NCBI RefSeq assembly: GCF_030161415.1
Contig: NZ_BSSU01000006.1
Span: forward strand, 124,001 to 188,000
Direction: 5' to 3'
Source: Thalassotalea eurytherma
GTDB taxonomy: Bacteria > Pseudomonadota > Gammaproteobacteria > Enterobacterales > Alteromonadaceae
Length of the DNA stretch: 64,000 nt
Positions 1-9,434 of this stretch are shown one piece after another. A program made the translations under genes and the position numbers. Position 1 is the first letter of the stretch. Each line of letters opens with the position of its first letter. The notes below the pieces were generated by a model. The model saw only the letters and a list, made by a program, of their open reading frames with translations. It ran no database searches and had not been told where the DNA came from.

Positions 1-1865
1 TACGTTCAATCGAACGTTGTACCGTTAAAAAGGTCGTCCAAACAGGACCTGAATTCAAAATTGAGTCGGTAGAAAATCTCGACGAAGACGCACAAGCGAT
101 GTTGATGGTTAACGCTGACAACCAAGATAGCACCTATATTTTAGGTAAAGACCTTCCGTTAGAAAAAACCATTGAGAATATGACCAATATTCTGGCTCAA
201 CTTGGTATGAAAATAGAAGTAGCCTCATGGCGCAATATTGTACCGAATGTCTGGTCTTTGCATATTAGAGATGCAGCATCGCCAATGTGCTTTACTAATG
301 GTAAAGGCGCTACGAAAGAAAGTGCACTATGTTCGGCTTTAGGGGAGTTTATAGAGCGCCTCAATTGCAACTTCTTCTACAATGACCAGTTTTTTGGTGA
401 AGAAATCGCTAATAGTGATTTCGTTCATTACCCTAATGAAAAATGGTTTGAATTAACGGTTGATGATTCTTTACCTGATGGCTTATTAGATGACTATTGC
501 TTAGAAATCTATAACCCAGATCATGAATTGAAAGGCTCTCACTTAATTGATACAAACTCGGGTCGAAAAGATCGTGGGATTTGTGCTATTCCTTACACCA
601 GAAAGTCTAATGGCCAAACCGTTTATATTCCTTCTAACTTGATTGAGAACTTATACTTAAGTAATGGCATGAGTGCGGGTAATAATATGGAAGAAGCACA
701 AGTGCAGTGTTTATCGGAAATATTTGAACGAGCCATTAAAAAGCAAATTATTGAACAAGAGTTAGTGTTACCCGACGTACCAGCAGAGGTGTTAGCTAAA
801 TATCCAAGCATTGTTGATGGAATAAAAGGCCTAGAAGAGCAAGGCTTCCCCGTCTTAGTAAAAGATGCATCTCTGGGCGGACAATTCCCTGTAATGTGTG
901 TCACACTCATGAACCCTAAAACTGGTGGTGTATTTGCTTCATTCGGCGCCCACCCGAGCCTAGAAGTTGCCATAGAACGCAGTCTAACAGAGCTATTGCA
1001 AGGTAGAAGTTTTGAAGGGCTTAATGATGTACCTCGCCCTACGTTTAATTCAATGGCAGTACAAGAGCCGGAAAACTTTGTTGAACACTTCATTGATTCA
1101 ACGGGTGTTGTGTCATGGCGTTTCTTTAGTAGCAAACATGATTTTGAGTTTGTTGAGTGGGATTTCTCTGGTACAAATGACGAAGAATGCAATACGCTAT
1201 TTGGTATTTTAGAAGACCTAGGTAAAGAAGCCTATATTGCAGATTTTCATGTCTTCGGTTCAAGCGCTTGTCGAATCTTAGTCCCTGATTTTTCAGAAGT
1301 ATACCCTGTTGAAGATCTTATCTGGGATAATACAAACAAAGCATTGCTTTACCGAGAAGATATTTTGAACCTTCATCGTTTATCTGACAATGAGTTAGAC
1401 GACTTAGTTAAACGACTGGAAGAATCAGAGCTCGATGTTTACATTGATATTCGTACCTTAATTGGTATTGAATTTGATGAAAACACCGATTGGGGCCAGC
1501 TTACCATTTTAGAACTAAAAGCGTTAATTTACCTAGCATTGGGTGAGCTTGATGTAGCCTACGATCTTATTGGTGAATTCTTACAATACAATGATAATAC
1601 GGTTCAACGAGGCCTATTCTATCAAGCGGTGCACAACGTGTTAGACATTGCATTAGACGACGAACTAGAAATAGAAGATTTCTTAACGTCATTAAATCAT
1701 ATGTACGGTGAAGCGCTGATGCACAATGTTATTGGTACAGTAAATAGTACGGTTACATTCTATGGTTTAGCGCCAACAAGTATGAAGCTTGAAGGCTTAG
1801 ATAAGCATTTGCGTTTAATTGATAGCTATAAAAAACTACATACGGCTCGAGCAAAATCGATGTAA
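1..1865 (+). CDS. ycaO: OsmC-YcaO fusion protein, 3' part; 5' end lies outside the window
   Basis: The frame is open from position 3, so the gene starts left of the window. The ATG at 99 is internal: 32 in-frame codons precede it and read like the end of an OsmC-type domain (IERCTVKKV). After it the protein follows E. coli YcaO along its full length (588 versus 586 aa): FTNGKGATK at 65-73 and ALGEFIERL at 80-88 (counted from that ATG), then the ATP-site stretch SEIFERAIK near 208. YcaO enzymes use ATP to activate backbone amides; E. coli YcaO is an accessory factor for RimO methylthiolation of ribosomal protein S12. OsmC-YcaO fusions are known in Alteromonadales. The frame and YcaO identity are seen; the OsmC part is inferred from about 30 residues. 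A strong terminator follows at 1882. Confidence 0.9.
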   Translation, partial: RSIERCTVKKVVQTGPEFKIESVENLDEDAQAMLMVNADNQDSTYILGKDLPLEKTIENMTNILAQLGMKIEVASWRNIVPNVWSLHIRDAASPMCFTNGKGATKESALCSALGEFIERLNCNFFYNDQFFGEEIANSDFVHYPNEKWFELTVDDSLPDGLLDDYCLEIYNPDHELKGSHLIDTNSGRKDRGICAIPYTRKSNGQTVYIPSNLIENLYLSNGMSAGNNMEEAQVQCLSEIFERAIKKQIIEQELVLPDVPAEVLAKYPSIVDGIKGLEEQGFPVLVKDASLGGQFPVMCVTLMNPKTGGVFASFGAHPSLEVAIERSLTELLQGRSFEGLNDVPRPTFNSMAVQEPENFVEHFIDSTGVVSWRFFSSKHDFEFVEWDFSGTNDEECNTLFGILEDLGKEAYIADFHVFGSSACRILVPDFSEVYPVEDLIWDNTNKALLYREDILNLHRLSDNELDDLVKRLEESELDVYIDIRTLIGIEFDENTDWGQLTILELKALIYLALGELDVAYDLIGEFLQYNDNTVQRGLFYQAVHNVLDIALDDELEIEDFLTSLNHMYGEALMHNVIGTVNSTVTFYGLAPTSMKLEGLDKHLRLIDSYKKLHTARAKSM

Positions 1866-1881
1866 CTGATAACAGTTAGTT

Positions 1882-1927
1882 AGCCACAGTAAAAGTCACC
1901 ACTTTAATTAAGTCGTGGCTTTTTTTT
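1882..1927 (+). terminator. Rho-independent terminator of ycaO
   Basis: The arms AGCCAC (1882-1887) and GTGGCT (1915-1920) form a stem followed by eight T. It overlaps the 3' end of the convergent PepSY gene. Confidence 0.75.
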
Positions 1928-2638
1928 CAGTCTCACTTTGTACTGTCCTTTACGTATCATATAACTGACCCATAGCGTGCCCGTCAATGAAAGCCAAAAA
2001 GCAATAACAGAAAAAAACATCATCAAATAGTTATTGAAACTGCCTTCTTTTGCATAATCCATAAAATGGAGCATAAAGAAAAAGTCTGCAAATCGTTTGT
2101 TATCATCAGTGTGACCAATAATATGCCCGGCATGCGCATCAACATATACGCTGGTATTTACCTGATCATCAAAATCAACACGCCAACTTGCGTTTTTTTG
2201 TTTAAGTAACTCTATTGGTTTTTCCATCAGCGTAATTCGAAAAGGTTGGCCTGAACCGTTATAGCTCAATGTCGCTATTTGTTTCGCAATATCTTTTGTA
2301 ATAGTAAAAGGTGTTAAATCGGTCACTTCAAACAATTGGTAGTCTTGCTTAAAATGTGGGTATAGCGCTTTAGAAAAGTAAGCTAAATAATGGGCGCTTC
2401 CTAACACATTAACGACGTCTATCGAGACAATGTTTGGATGGGACACTAACAAGTTTTCTATTGGCATCACATTAGCTAGATCAAAAACAATATTATGAGC
2501 ACCTTGCACTTTATATTGGTTTCCAGATACCTTTTCGCTATCCATGACATTGAAGTAAAAACCGCTAACAAGCCATATCATTAGCTGCAGGCCAACAACT
2601 AACGACAAGATATAATGAAGTTTTCTGATAAATTTCAT
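1904..2638 (-). CDS. PepSY-domain membrane protein, second of a pair
   Basis: A 244-residue protein with an N-terminal membrane segment (about 8-28), a periplasmic middle part with PepSY-like character, and a second membrane segment near 203-225, followed by a basic tail. Its layout repeats that of the upstream gene, including an FHIMDY/LHFMDY-type motif just before the last helix, so the pair looks like an old duplication. Start ATG overlaps the upstream stop by 4 bp (ATGA), so the two are translationally coupled. PepSY membrane proteins often sit beside metal or iron transport genes; the exact role is unknown. Last gene of the Cus-type efflux operon. Inference: helper for periplasmic copper handling or membrane redox. 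Confidence 0.75.
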   Translation of the reverse strand: MKFIRKLHYILSLVVGLQLMIWLVSGFYFNVMDSEKVSGNQYKVQGAHNIVFDLANVMPIENLLVSHPNIVSIDVVNVLGSAHYLAYFSKALYPHFKQDYQLFEVTDLTPFTITKDIAKQIATLSYNGSGQPFRITLMEKPIELLKQKNASWRVDFDDQVNTSVYVDAHAGHIIGHTDDNKRFADFFFMLHFMDYAKEGSFNNYLMMFFSVIAFWLSLTGTLWVSYMIRKGQYKVRLKKKPRLN

Positions 2639-3339
2639 CGCATCGCCCTATTGCTCGAACGGCTACGCTTACTAGCCAATTTACTGAAAACTAAATAAAG
2701 CCCGCAACCACAACTTAATAGGCCAAGTAGTGTTGTACACCAAAGTAACCAGTTGTCTACTTCACTCGTTTCATAATCCATTATATGGAAACGAAACATC
2801 CAATCAAAAAGTCGCCAAAAACTATGTCGTTTGGTAACAATAGCGCCGCTTTGCGCTGAAATATACAGACTTGGCAACGCAAAATCATCAAATTGAACCT
2901 GCCAAACAGGTAAGTGCCGGGAGCTCACTTCAAAAGGTTGGTTTTCTTTAAACAACAAAACAGAAGTAACGGCGCCTTTACCCGTATAGGCATGAATAGC
3001 GATTTGTTTCGCTAACGATTCATCAATAGGTGACAGAAGATTTCCGTTAGTTGCATCAATTAGCAATTTACTGCATTCGTTATCAATCTGATAGACAGGT
3101 AGCTCAATGAGCACTTTCAATGTTAATGATGCTAACGTCGGGAAACGATCCTGTAAATGAGCAACAGTCACATTGATTTTCGACGGGTCAATGGCCTTTT
3201 GGTGGTTGTGAACAAGTAAGTCACCATGAATATAATGGATATTAAAATACACCATATACATACCAGTTATTGACCAAATCAAAAACTGAACCGCCAATAT
3301 TGCCATTAACCATTTATGAAAACGTCGAACTACTCTCAC
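2635..3339 (-). CDS. PepSY-domain membrane protein, first of a pair
   Basis: A 234-residue protein with a membrane helix near 10-32, a periplasmic region ending in FRFHIMDYET, and a second helix near 196-218. Start is GTG at 3339, with an AAGGG element about 8 nt upstream inside the cusA stop region; the gap to cusA is only 8 bp. Same architecture as the next gene, with which it overlaps by 4 bp. Members of this group are usually annotated only as PepSY domain-containing; function not established. Position directly after the pump genes points to a role tied to copper/silver efflux. Confidence 0.75.
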   Translation of the reverse strand: MRVVRRFHKWLMAILAVQFLIWSITGMYMVYFNIHYIHGDLLVHNHQKAIDPSKINVTVAHLQDRFPTLASLTLKVLIELPVYQIDNECSKLLIDATNGNLLSPIDESLAKQIAIHAYTGKGAVTSVLLFKENQPFEVSSRHLPVWQVQFDDFALPSLYISAQSGAIVTKRHSFWRLFDWMFRFHIMDYETSEVDNWLLWCTTLLGLLSCGCGLYLVFSKLASKRSRSSNRAMR

Positions 3340-3347
3340 TCATGCCC

Positions 3348-6300
3348 TTATTTACTAACCTGATGTTTTCGCCATAAAAAATACACAGCGGGGATTACAA
3401 TTAACGTTAACATTAACGCGCTAAACATACCACCCACCATAGGCGCAGCAATACGACTCATAATTTCTGAACCTGTACCACTACCGTATAAGATAGGCAT
3501 TAACCCAATTATGATGGTAGAAACTGTCATCATCACAGGTCGAACTCGCTGACCTGCACCCGCAAGAATTGCATTTTTCAATAAGGCTTCTGGCAGTTTG
3601 CCGTCATGACCTTGTTCATTTTTTATGAGATCGTTAAAGGCTTGATTTAGGTATACCAACATAATCACGCCAATTTCTACGGCGACACCTGCTAGTGCTA
3701 TAAAGCCAACACCAACTGCTACACTAAAATTAAAGCCTTCAATATAAATCAACCAAATACCACCAATAAGCGCTAAAGGCAGAGTCCCCATAATAATGGC
3801 AACTTCTGCGAAACTTTTAAAACTCATATAAAGCAAAATTAATATGATTGCTAAGGTCAGTGGTAATACGTAAGTTAACTTATCTTGAGCGCGAGACAAA
3901 TACTCATATTGGCCAGCCCAACTTATTGAATAGCCTGGCGGTAATTTAATTTTTTCATGAATTAACGCTTTAGCGCCTTCAACGTAATTACCTAAATCAA
4001 CACCTTCAATATCAACGAACGTCCAGCCGTTAATACGTGCATTCTCACTTTTTATACCGGGTGCGCCGTCTTCGAGATAAATAGATGCGACATCAGCTAA
4101 GGCAATACGTTGGCCATTAGGGGTGATAATCGGTAGTTTATTTAGTTGCTCTGGCGAATCACGATAAGCTTGCGGATATCTCAGGTTTATTGGATAACGT
4201 TCAAGCCCTTCAACCGTTTGTGTAATATTCACACCACCAATAGCTGTTGCGATAACTTGTTGAACATCGTCAATATTCAAACCGTAACGCGCTGCTTTTA
4301 GTCGATTAATGTCGATCTTAATATATCGACCTCCAGCGACACGCTCTGAATAGACTGACGCCGTACCAGGATAACCTTCAAGTACTCGTTCTACTTGCTC
4401 ACCTATAGACTGGATAACGTCTAGCTCAGCGCCCGCTATTTTAATACCAACAGGTGTTTTAACGCCTGTTGCTAGCATATCTATTCGTGTTTTTATTGGC
4501 ATAACCCACGCATTGGTTAAACCAGGGATCTTTACTAAATGATTAAGCTCTTCTTTTAAAATTTTCGTTGTAACGCCTTCGCGCCATTGCGCTTTTGGCT
4601 TTAATTGAATAAAGGTTTCAATCATTGTTAACGGCGCAGGATCTGTTGCCGTATCTGCTCTACCTACTTTACCAAAAACGTTTTTAACTTCTGGCACAGT
4701 ACGGATTAACTTGTCGGTTTGTTGTAGCAGCTCACGTGCTTTACCAATAGATATACCAGGATGTGTCGTTGGCATATACATGATATCGCCTTCGTCGAGT
4801 TCTGGTATAAACTCATGACCGATCTTGCTCACTGGATAAAATCCTAACAAGGTTATCGCAAAAACGATAAACAACGTAAGTTTAGGAAATGACAATACGG
4901 CTTTCAGTACCGGACGATAAGTGTTGACTAACAATCGATTGACTGGATTCTTTTGCTCCGAGGTTACTTTACCTCTAACAAAATATCCCATAAGAACCGG
5001 TATTAACGTCACAGCGATACCTGCCGAAGCTGCCATTGCATAAGTTTTCGTATACGCTAGCGGTGAAAACATTCGTCCTTCTTGCGCTTCTAAAATAAAA
5101 ACCGGCAGAAAACTCACGGTAATAATCAATAAACTGAAAAATAGTGCAGGACCTACTTCTGTCGCTGACTTAGCGACGATTTGCCATCTATTTTCTGGTG
5201 TTAGTGGTGTCCTTTCCATGTGTTTATGCATGTTTTCTATCATGACTATTGCACCATCTGTCATCGCACCAATAGCAATAGCAATCCCGCCTAGCGACAT
5301 GATATTTGCGTTTATTCCTTGGTAGTACATGATAATGAACGACACAAGGATACCTATGGGCAGACTAATGATAGCGACAAATGATGATCGGATATGGAAA
5401 AGAAAAACGATACACACTAAAGCAACAACGACAAATTCTTCGGCAAGTTTGGACCATAGATTTGATACAGCTCTTTCAATCAAGCCGGAACGGTCATAAA
5501 CAGTTACGATTTCTACACCCTGTGGTAGTCCCTTCTTTAGCGTAGTTAGTTTATCTTTAACGCGGTTAATTGTTTGTTGAGCGTTTTCACCAAAACGCAT
5601 GACAACAACACCACCAACCACTTCGCCTTCACCATTTAGTTCGGCAACACCACGTCGCATCTGTGGGCCTAATGTTATCTGCGCTACATCACTTAACAAC
5701 AAAGGTGTGCCTTGATCGTTAACGCCTAAAGGAATGTTAGACAGATCATCAACAGAATTAATATAGCCTGACGCGCTAACCATATACTCCGCTTCAGCCA
5801 TTTCAATAACCGATGCACCTACTTCCTGATTGCCTTGTTTTACCGCTGTTTCGATAAGGCGCAGAGGAATACCGTAAGCGCTCAGTTTTTCGGGGTTTAC
5901 CATCACTTGATATTGCTTAACCATACCGCCAATACTTGCTACTTCTGAAACACCAGCAACGGTTTGCAATTCAAATTTTAAAAACCAATCTTGTAGCGCA
6001 CGTAGCTGGCTTAGGTCGTGTTTGCCCGTTCGATCAACGAGGGCATAAAGATAGACCCACCCAACACCTGTTGCATCAGGACCTAACTGAGGTTTTGCTG
6101 AGGAAGGTAACTTAGGCGCTACCTGTGATAAATATTCCAAAACACGAGATCTTGCCCAGTACATGTCGGTATCGTCGTCAAAAATAATATAAACATACGA
6201 ATCACCGTAAAAAGAAAATCCTCGCACTGTTTTGGCACCGGGGACAGATAACATTGCCGTTGTGAGTGGGTATGTTACTTGATCTTCAACGACCTGTGGC

Positions 6301-6470
6301 GATTGGCCAGGATAGTTCGTTTTAATGATAACTTGAACATCACTCAAATCAGGTATGGCATCAATAGGCGTATTTTTAAAAGCGAAAATACCAAAGCCAA
6401 TGGTGATCAATGTAACGAGTAAAACAAAGAAACGATTATTAATCGACCAATGAATTATATGAGATATCAT
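3348..6470 (-). CDS. cusA: CusA-type copper/silver efflux RND pump
   Basis: A 1040-residue inner-membrane RND permease of the heavy-metal group, with 12 expected membrane helices and two large periplasmic loops. It drives Cu(I)/Ag(I) export with protons through CusB and an outer-membrane channel. The three metal-binding methionines of E. coli CusA (573, 623, 672) have exact counterparts at Met566 (IMYMPTT), Met616 (LTMIET) and Met665 (RIDMLATG), with the same 50 and 49 residue spacing, which argues for monovalent copper/silver rather than Zn/Co/Cd. The helix-4 motif MTDGAIVMIEN carries the proton-relay acid. Full length for the family. Starts 2 bp after the cusB stop. Confidence 0.95.
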   Translation of the reverse strand: MISHIIHWSINNRFFVLLVTLITIGFGIFAFKNTPIDAIPDLSDVQVIIKTNYPGQSPQVVEDQVTYPLTTAMLSVPGAKTVRGFSFYGDSYVYIIFDDDTDMYWARSRVLEYLSQVAPKLPSSAKPQLGPDATGVGWVYLYALVDRTGKHDLSQLRALQDWFLKFELQTVAGVSEVASIGGMVKQYQVMVNPEKLSAYGIPLRLIETAVKQGNQEVGASVIEMAEAEYMVSASGYINSVDDLSNIPLGVNDQGTPLLLSDVAQITLGPQMRRGVAELNGEGEVVGGVVVMRFGENAQQTINRVKDKLTTLKKGLPQGVEIVTVYDRSGLIERAVSNLWSKLAEEFVVVALVCIVFLFHIRSSFVAIISLPIGILVSFIIMYYQGINANIMSLGGIAIAIGAMTDGAIVMIENMHKHMERTPLTPENRWQIVAKSATEVGPALFFSLLIITVSFLPVFILEAQEGRMFSPLAYTKTYAMAASAGIAVTLIPVLMGYFVRGKVTSEQKNPVNRLLVNTYRPVLKAVLSFPKLTLFIVFAITLLGFYPVSKIGHEFIPELDEGDIMYMPTTHPGISIGKARELLQQTDKLIRTVPEVKNVFGKVGRADTATDPAPLTMIETFIQLKPKAQWREGVTTKILKEELNHLVKIPGLTNAWVMPIKTRIDMLATGVKTPVGIKIAGAELDVIQSIGEQVERVLEGYPGTASVYSERVAGGRYIKIDINRLKAARYGLNIDDVQQVIATAIGGVNITQTVEGLERYPINLRYPQAYRDSPEQLNKLPIITPNGQRIALADVASIYLEDGAPGIKSENARINGWTFVDIEGVDLGNYVEGAKALIHEKIKLPPGYSISWAGQYEYLSRAQDKLTYVLPLTLAIILILLYMSFKSFAEVAIIMGTLPLALIGGIWLIYIEGFNFSVAVGVGFIALAGVAVEIGVIMLVYLNQAFNDLIKNEQGHDGKLPEALLKNAILAGAGQRVRPVMMTVSTIIIGLMPILYGSGTGSEIMSRIAAPMVGGMFSALMLTLIVIPAVYFLWRKHQVSK

Positions 6471-6472
6471 TA

Positions 6473-7975
6473 TTAATGCCCCTTGTGTTGATCATGTGTT
6501 TTATCTTCAAGCACCACAAGCTCTACAACAACGAATTCATCTCGAATTTCAAAGGTAAAGTTAATATTTTGACCTATTTCCAACTCGGAAAGATTAATAT
6601 GGCTGGCAACAACAAAGTCCATTGTCTCAGCCTCTCTATTCCATTTAACAATCGCTTCTCTTGATATATTTAGTATCCGTGAATCGATATTGATTTTATT
6701 GATAACGCCATCAACATTAGCATTCATAATATCAGTTACGTCGTCCTCATCGGGCATCATTCTTAAGAAATCAGATGAAATACTTGATTCAGAATCCAGT
6801 AGGAATTGAGCTGAAACTACTACTTCATCACCGCTGTTAATACCTTCTAAAATTTCTATCACCTCATGGTTAACATGTCCTATTGTGACGTTAACTGACT
6901 TGAATCTACCTTGTCCTAGGGCTAAAACTACTCTATCGTCTTGCCCCGTTCGAATCACGGCTTCTTTTGGTACCAAAACAGATCGTTGAGATGATTGGTT
7001 TTTAATACGTAATTCAGTAAACATATTCGGTTTGAGTAAGCGATCTGCGTTTACAAAACTTAGTCGCACACGCAAAGTACGTGTAGCTGCGTTTAAACTT
7101 GGGTAAATATATTCAATATCGCCCTGCCATACCTTGCCTGGGTAAGTGGCTAACGTCATATCTACTTTGGCATTTTCAACAATCAACGACGCATCGCGCT
7201 CAAAAACTTCGCCTTCAACCCAGACTTCATCAAGTTGCCCAATACTCATCAGTGTATTACCGGGTTTAACATAGAAGCCCTCGCGAACTTTTAAGTCATC
7301 TAAAACGCCAGACTGCGGCGCGTAAAATGTAACCGTTTGGCTAACCTTTTTATTTGTGCGTAATCGTTCTATATATTCCTCACTTAACTGTAGCGCTAAC
7401 AACCGTGCTTTTGCAGCCTGTATTAATGTGTTGTTCTTGCGATTGAGTGCAATTAAATACTCTTCTTGCGCACCAACCAATTCAGGAGAATATAGTGTGT
7501 AAAGTGCTTGATTTTTTACTACAGGATCGCCAACTGTCTTTACATAGAGCTTTTCTATCCAACCATCAACACGCGGATGAATATGGACAAGTTTATCTTC
7601 ATCGTACTTTACGATACCAACAGTCGTTATAGTCTGTTCAAAATAATCTTGTGTAGCTATTGCGGTTCTTACACCTAAGTTATTAACAACCGATGATGAA
7701 ATTTCAACAACACCTTCGCCAAAATCGTTAGCTGATTGAGGCTCATCATAAACAGGCACTAAATCCATGCCCATCGGTGATTTACCAGGTTTATCTCTTC
7801 GATAGTTCGCATCCATTGGCGCAACCCAATAAAGCGGCTCATTTTTAGCGCCGCTATCGGTGGCACTAGGCGTTTGTGTCCCTTCGAAAAAAAGCTTACC
7901 CATTAAAATACCAACCATTAACGCAGCAAGCACACCAATAATCATTGGTACTATCGCTATTTTTTTTGTATTCAT
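6473..7975 (-). CDS. cusB: CusB-type periplasmic adaptor with C-terminal CusF-like domain
   Basis: A 500-residue membrane-fusion protein. Order: N-terminal anchor helix (5-28); heavy-metal-binding domain at 49-76 (YWVAPMDANYRRDKPGKSPM then GMDLVPVY); HlyD-like barrel and hairpin (about 85-400); and an extra CusF-like beta-barrel from about 418 to 490, ending in a His-rich tail (HDQHKGH). CusF binds Cu(I) with one His, one Trp and two Met. Aligned without gaps to the usual H-E-P-I-x4-W-P-x-M-T-M pattern, this domain has Arg439 for His, Arg447 for Trp, Glu450 for the first Met and keeps only Met452. The fusion is therefore present but the site looks lost. Overlap-free spacing of 2 bp on both sides. 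Confidence 0.93.
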   Translation of the reverse strand: MNTKKIAIVPMIIGVLAALMVGILMGKLFFEGTQTPSATDSGAKNEPLYWVAPMDANYRRDKPGKSPMGMDLVPVYDEPQSANDFGEGVVEISSSVVNNLGVRTAIATQDYFEQTITTVGIVKYDEDKLVHIHPRVDGWIEKLYVKTVGDPVVKNQALYTLYSPELVGAQEEYLIALNRKNNTLIQAAKARLLALQLSEEYIERLRTNKKVSQTVTFYAPQSGVLDDLKVREGFYVKPGNTLMSIGQLDEVWVEGEVFERDASLIVENAKVDMTLATYPGKVWQGDIEYIYPSLNAATRTLRVRLSFVNADRLLKPNMFTELRIKNQSSQRSVLVPKEAVIRTGQDDRVVLALGQGRFKSVNVTIGHVNHEVIEILEGINSGDEVVVSAQFLLDSESSISSDFLRMMPDEDDVTDIMNANVDGVINKINIDSRILNISREAIVKWNREAETMDFVVASHINLSELEIGQNINFTFEIRDEFVVVELVVLEDKTHDQHKGH

Positions 7976-7977
7976 TA

Positions 7978-9327
7978 TTAGCCCCCTACCGCAAGCTGTT
8001 TAGTATCAACAGGTTCATATTTCGTAAAGTAATAGTTTAAATCAGCAGTGACTTGTAATGCCTTCACACTGATATCTAAGCGCGCTATATCCGTATCAAG
8101 TTTCGCTATTCTCGCTCTGATCACATCAGTAAAGTCACCGTTATCATTGGTATAGGCAGTTAACGCTGACTCTGCTTGTTCAATTGTTTTTTGCATGATT
8201 TGCTTTTCATAAAGGGAGTAACGCTCTTTTAGTCGATGCAATTGTGTCATCGCAGTTTGTACATTACTCGTTAACTTTCTCAGTAACAGGACCCTATCTG
8301 TTTCAACGGCTTCGGCTCGGGATATCGCTGCTCGAACTAATTTATCCTGTTTATTTTCGGTAAAAATAGGCATATCAACACTTACACCAATAGAGAAAAA
8401 ATCAGCTCGACTATCACCGAGTTGGTCGTCATCTCGAATACCATAACTCGCAGAAACGCCCCACTGCGGCTTATATTTTTCATTCATAATTGACACATCT
8501 TGTCTTGCCGCAGCTTGTTTGTACGTTTCAACATGCATTAACGGATGAAACTGAAGTTTTTCATATAACGCTCTGTTATTTAATGCTTTATTTTTAATTT
8601 TATCACCGTAACGTAAAACCAATCTAGGTAACGCGTTACCGTAATTAACGTGTAAAACATGATTATCGCTAGACATCTGTTGAATATCACTGTTCAACAG
8701 CCAAGGAGATAGTTGAGAGAACACTTGCTCGAGCTTTTGCTGCTCAATAAGTAACCGGTCTTCAAGTTTAATTAACTCGAGTTGAGCACTGATAATATCT
8801 TGTTGTCTGGTATTTCCTTGCGTCGTTCCGTAGCTTGACTGACTAATTTCAAGCAGTTGGTCAAACAGCACTTTATCTCTGTTAATCAGTGATATTGTTT
8901 TGTTTGCTCGATATCCCTCTAACCATATGCGAGTAATTAAGCGTTTTACATAAGCTTTTCTGTTTTGTCTTAACAATGGCTGCTGGGATGCCTGTTCTAT
9001 CAGCTTTTGCTGTTCTAGTGACAAGGTGTTACCACGGGCAAACATTTGTGAAACGCCAATGGTTATTTGAGTCATCGCTTCTTGATCTAATTGCCAGCTA
9101 TCAACAGGCAAATTCATTAAGCCAAATGATATACGTGGGTCTGGTAACGTATTGGCGGCAATACTCTGATTGAGTTGCGCATCTTGTAGTGATTGATTTT
9201 GGTTGAGCCATGGATCATTAGCAATTGCTAACTCAATCGCGTTTGCTAATGAATTGACTCCATTAGCATATACTGGTGCGATAGCTATCGAGAGAGAAGC
9301 GACACAGTAGATACAAATTTTGAACAT
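7978..9327 (-). CDS. TolC-family outer-membrane channel, CusC-like
   Basis: A 449-residue exported protein with a signal peptide (1 to about 21, ending PVYA) and the long alpha-helical repeats of TolC-family channels (two halves, about 30-220 and 250-435). It would form the outer-membrane duct for the CusB-CusA pump next to it. A very good ribosome site (GGAGG, 6 nt from ATG) supports the start. It lacks the lipobox cysteine of E. coli CusC. Closest in type to the shorter outer-membrane factors that accompany heavy-metal RND pumps in marine gammaproteobacteria. Confidence 0.9.
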   Translation of the reverse strand: MFKICIYCVASLSIAIAPVYANGVNSLANAIELAIANDPWLNQNQSLQDAQLNQSIAANTLPDPRISFGLMNLPVDSWQLDQEAMTQITIGVSQMFARGNTLSLEQQKLIEQASQQPLLRQNRKAYVKRLITRIWLEGYRANKTISLINRDKVLFDQLLEISQSSYGTTQGNTRQQDIISAQLELIKLEDRLLIEQQKLEQVFSQLSPWLLNSDIQQMSSDNHVLHVNYGNALPRLVLRYGDKIKNKALNNRALYEKLQFHPLMHVETYKQAAARQDVSIMNEKYKPQWGVSASYGIRDDDQLGDSRADFFSIGVSVDMPIFTENKQDKLVRAAISRAEAVETDRVLLLRKLTSNVQTAMTQLHRLKERYSLYEKQIMQKTIEQAESALTAYTNDNGDFTDVIRARIAKLDTDIARLDISVKALQVTADLNYYFTKYEPVDTKQLAVGG

Positions 9328-9434
9328 TTTTATCCTCCAGAAATACTGGATAAAACAATAAAACTTAACAAGCTATCGTAAAAATAGCATTATTTTTGAA
9401 TGGAATACTGAAATTTGGGCACAATAGCCCTAGG

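Noticed and set aside
623-1192. 189-codon frame opposite ycaO
   Set aside because: Antisense to a well-conserved gene, with no domain pattern or ribosome site.
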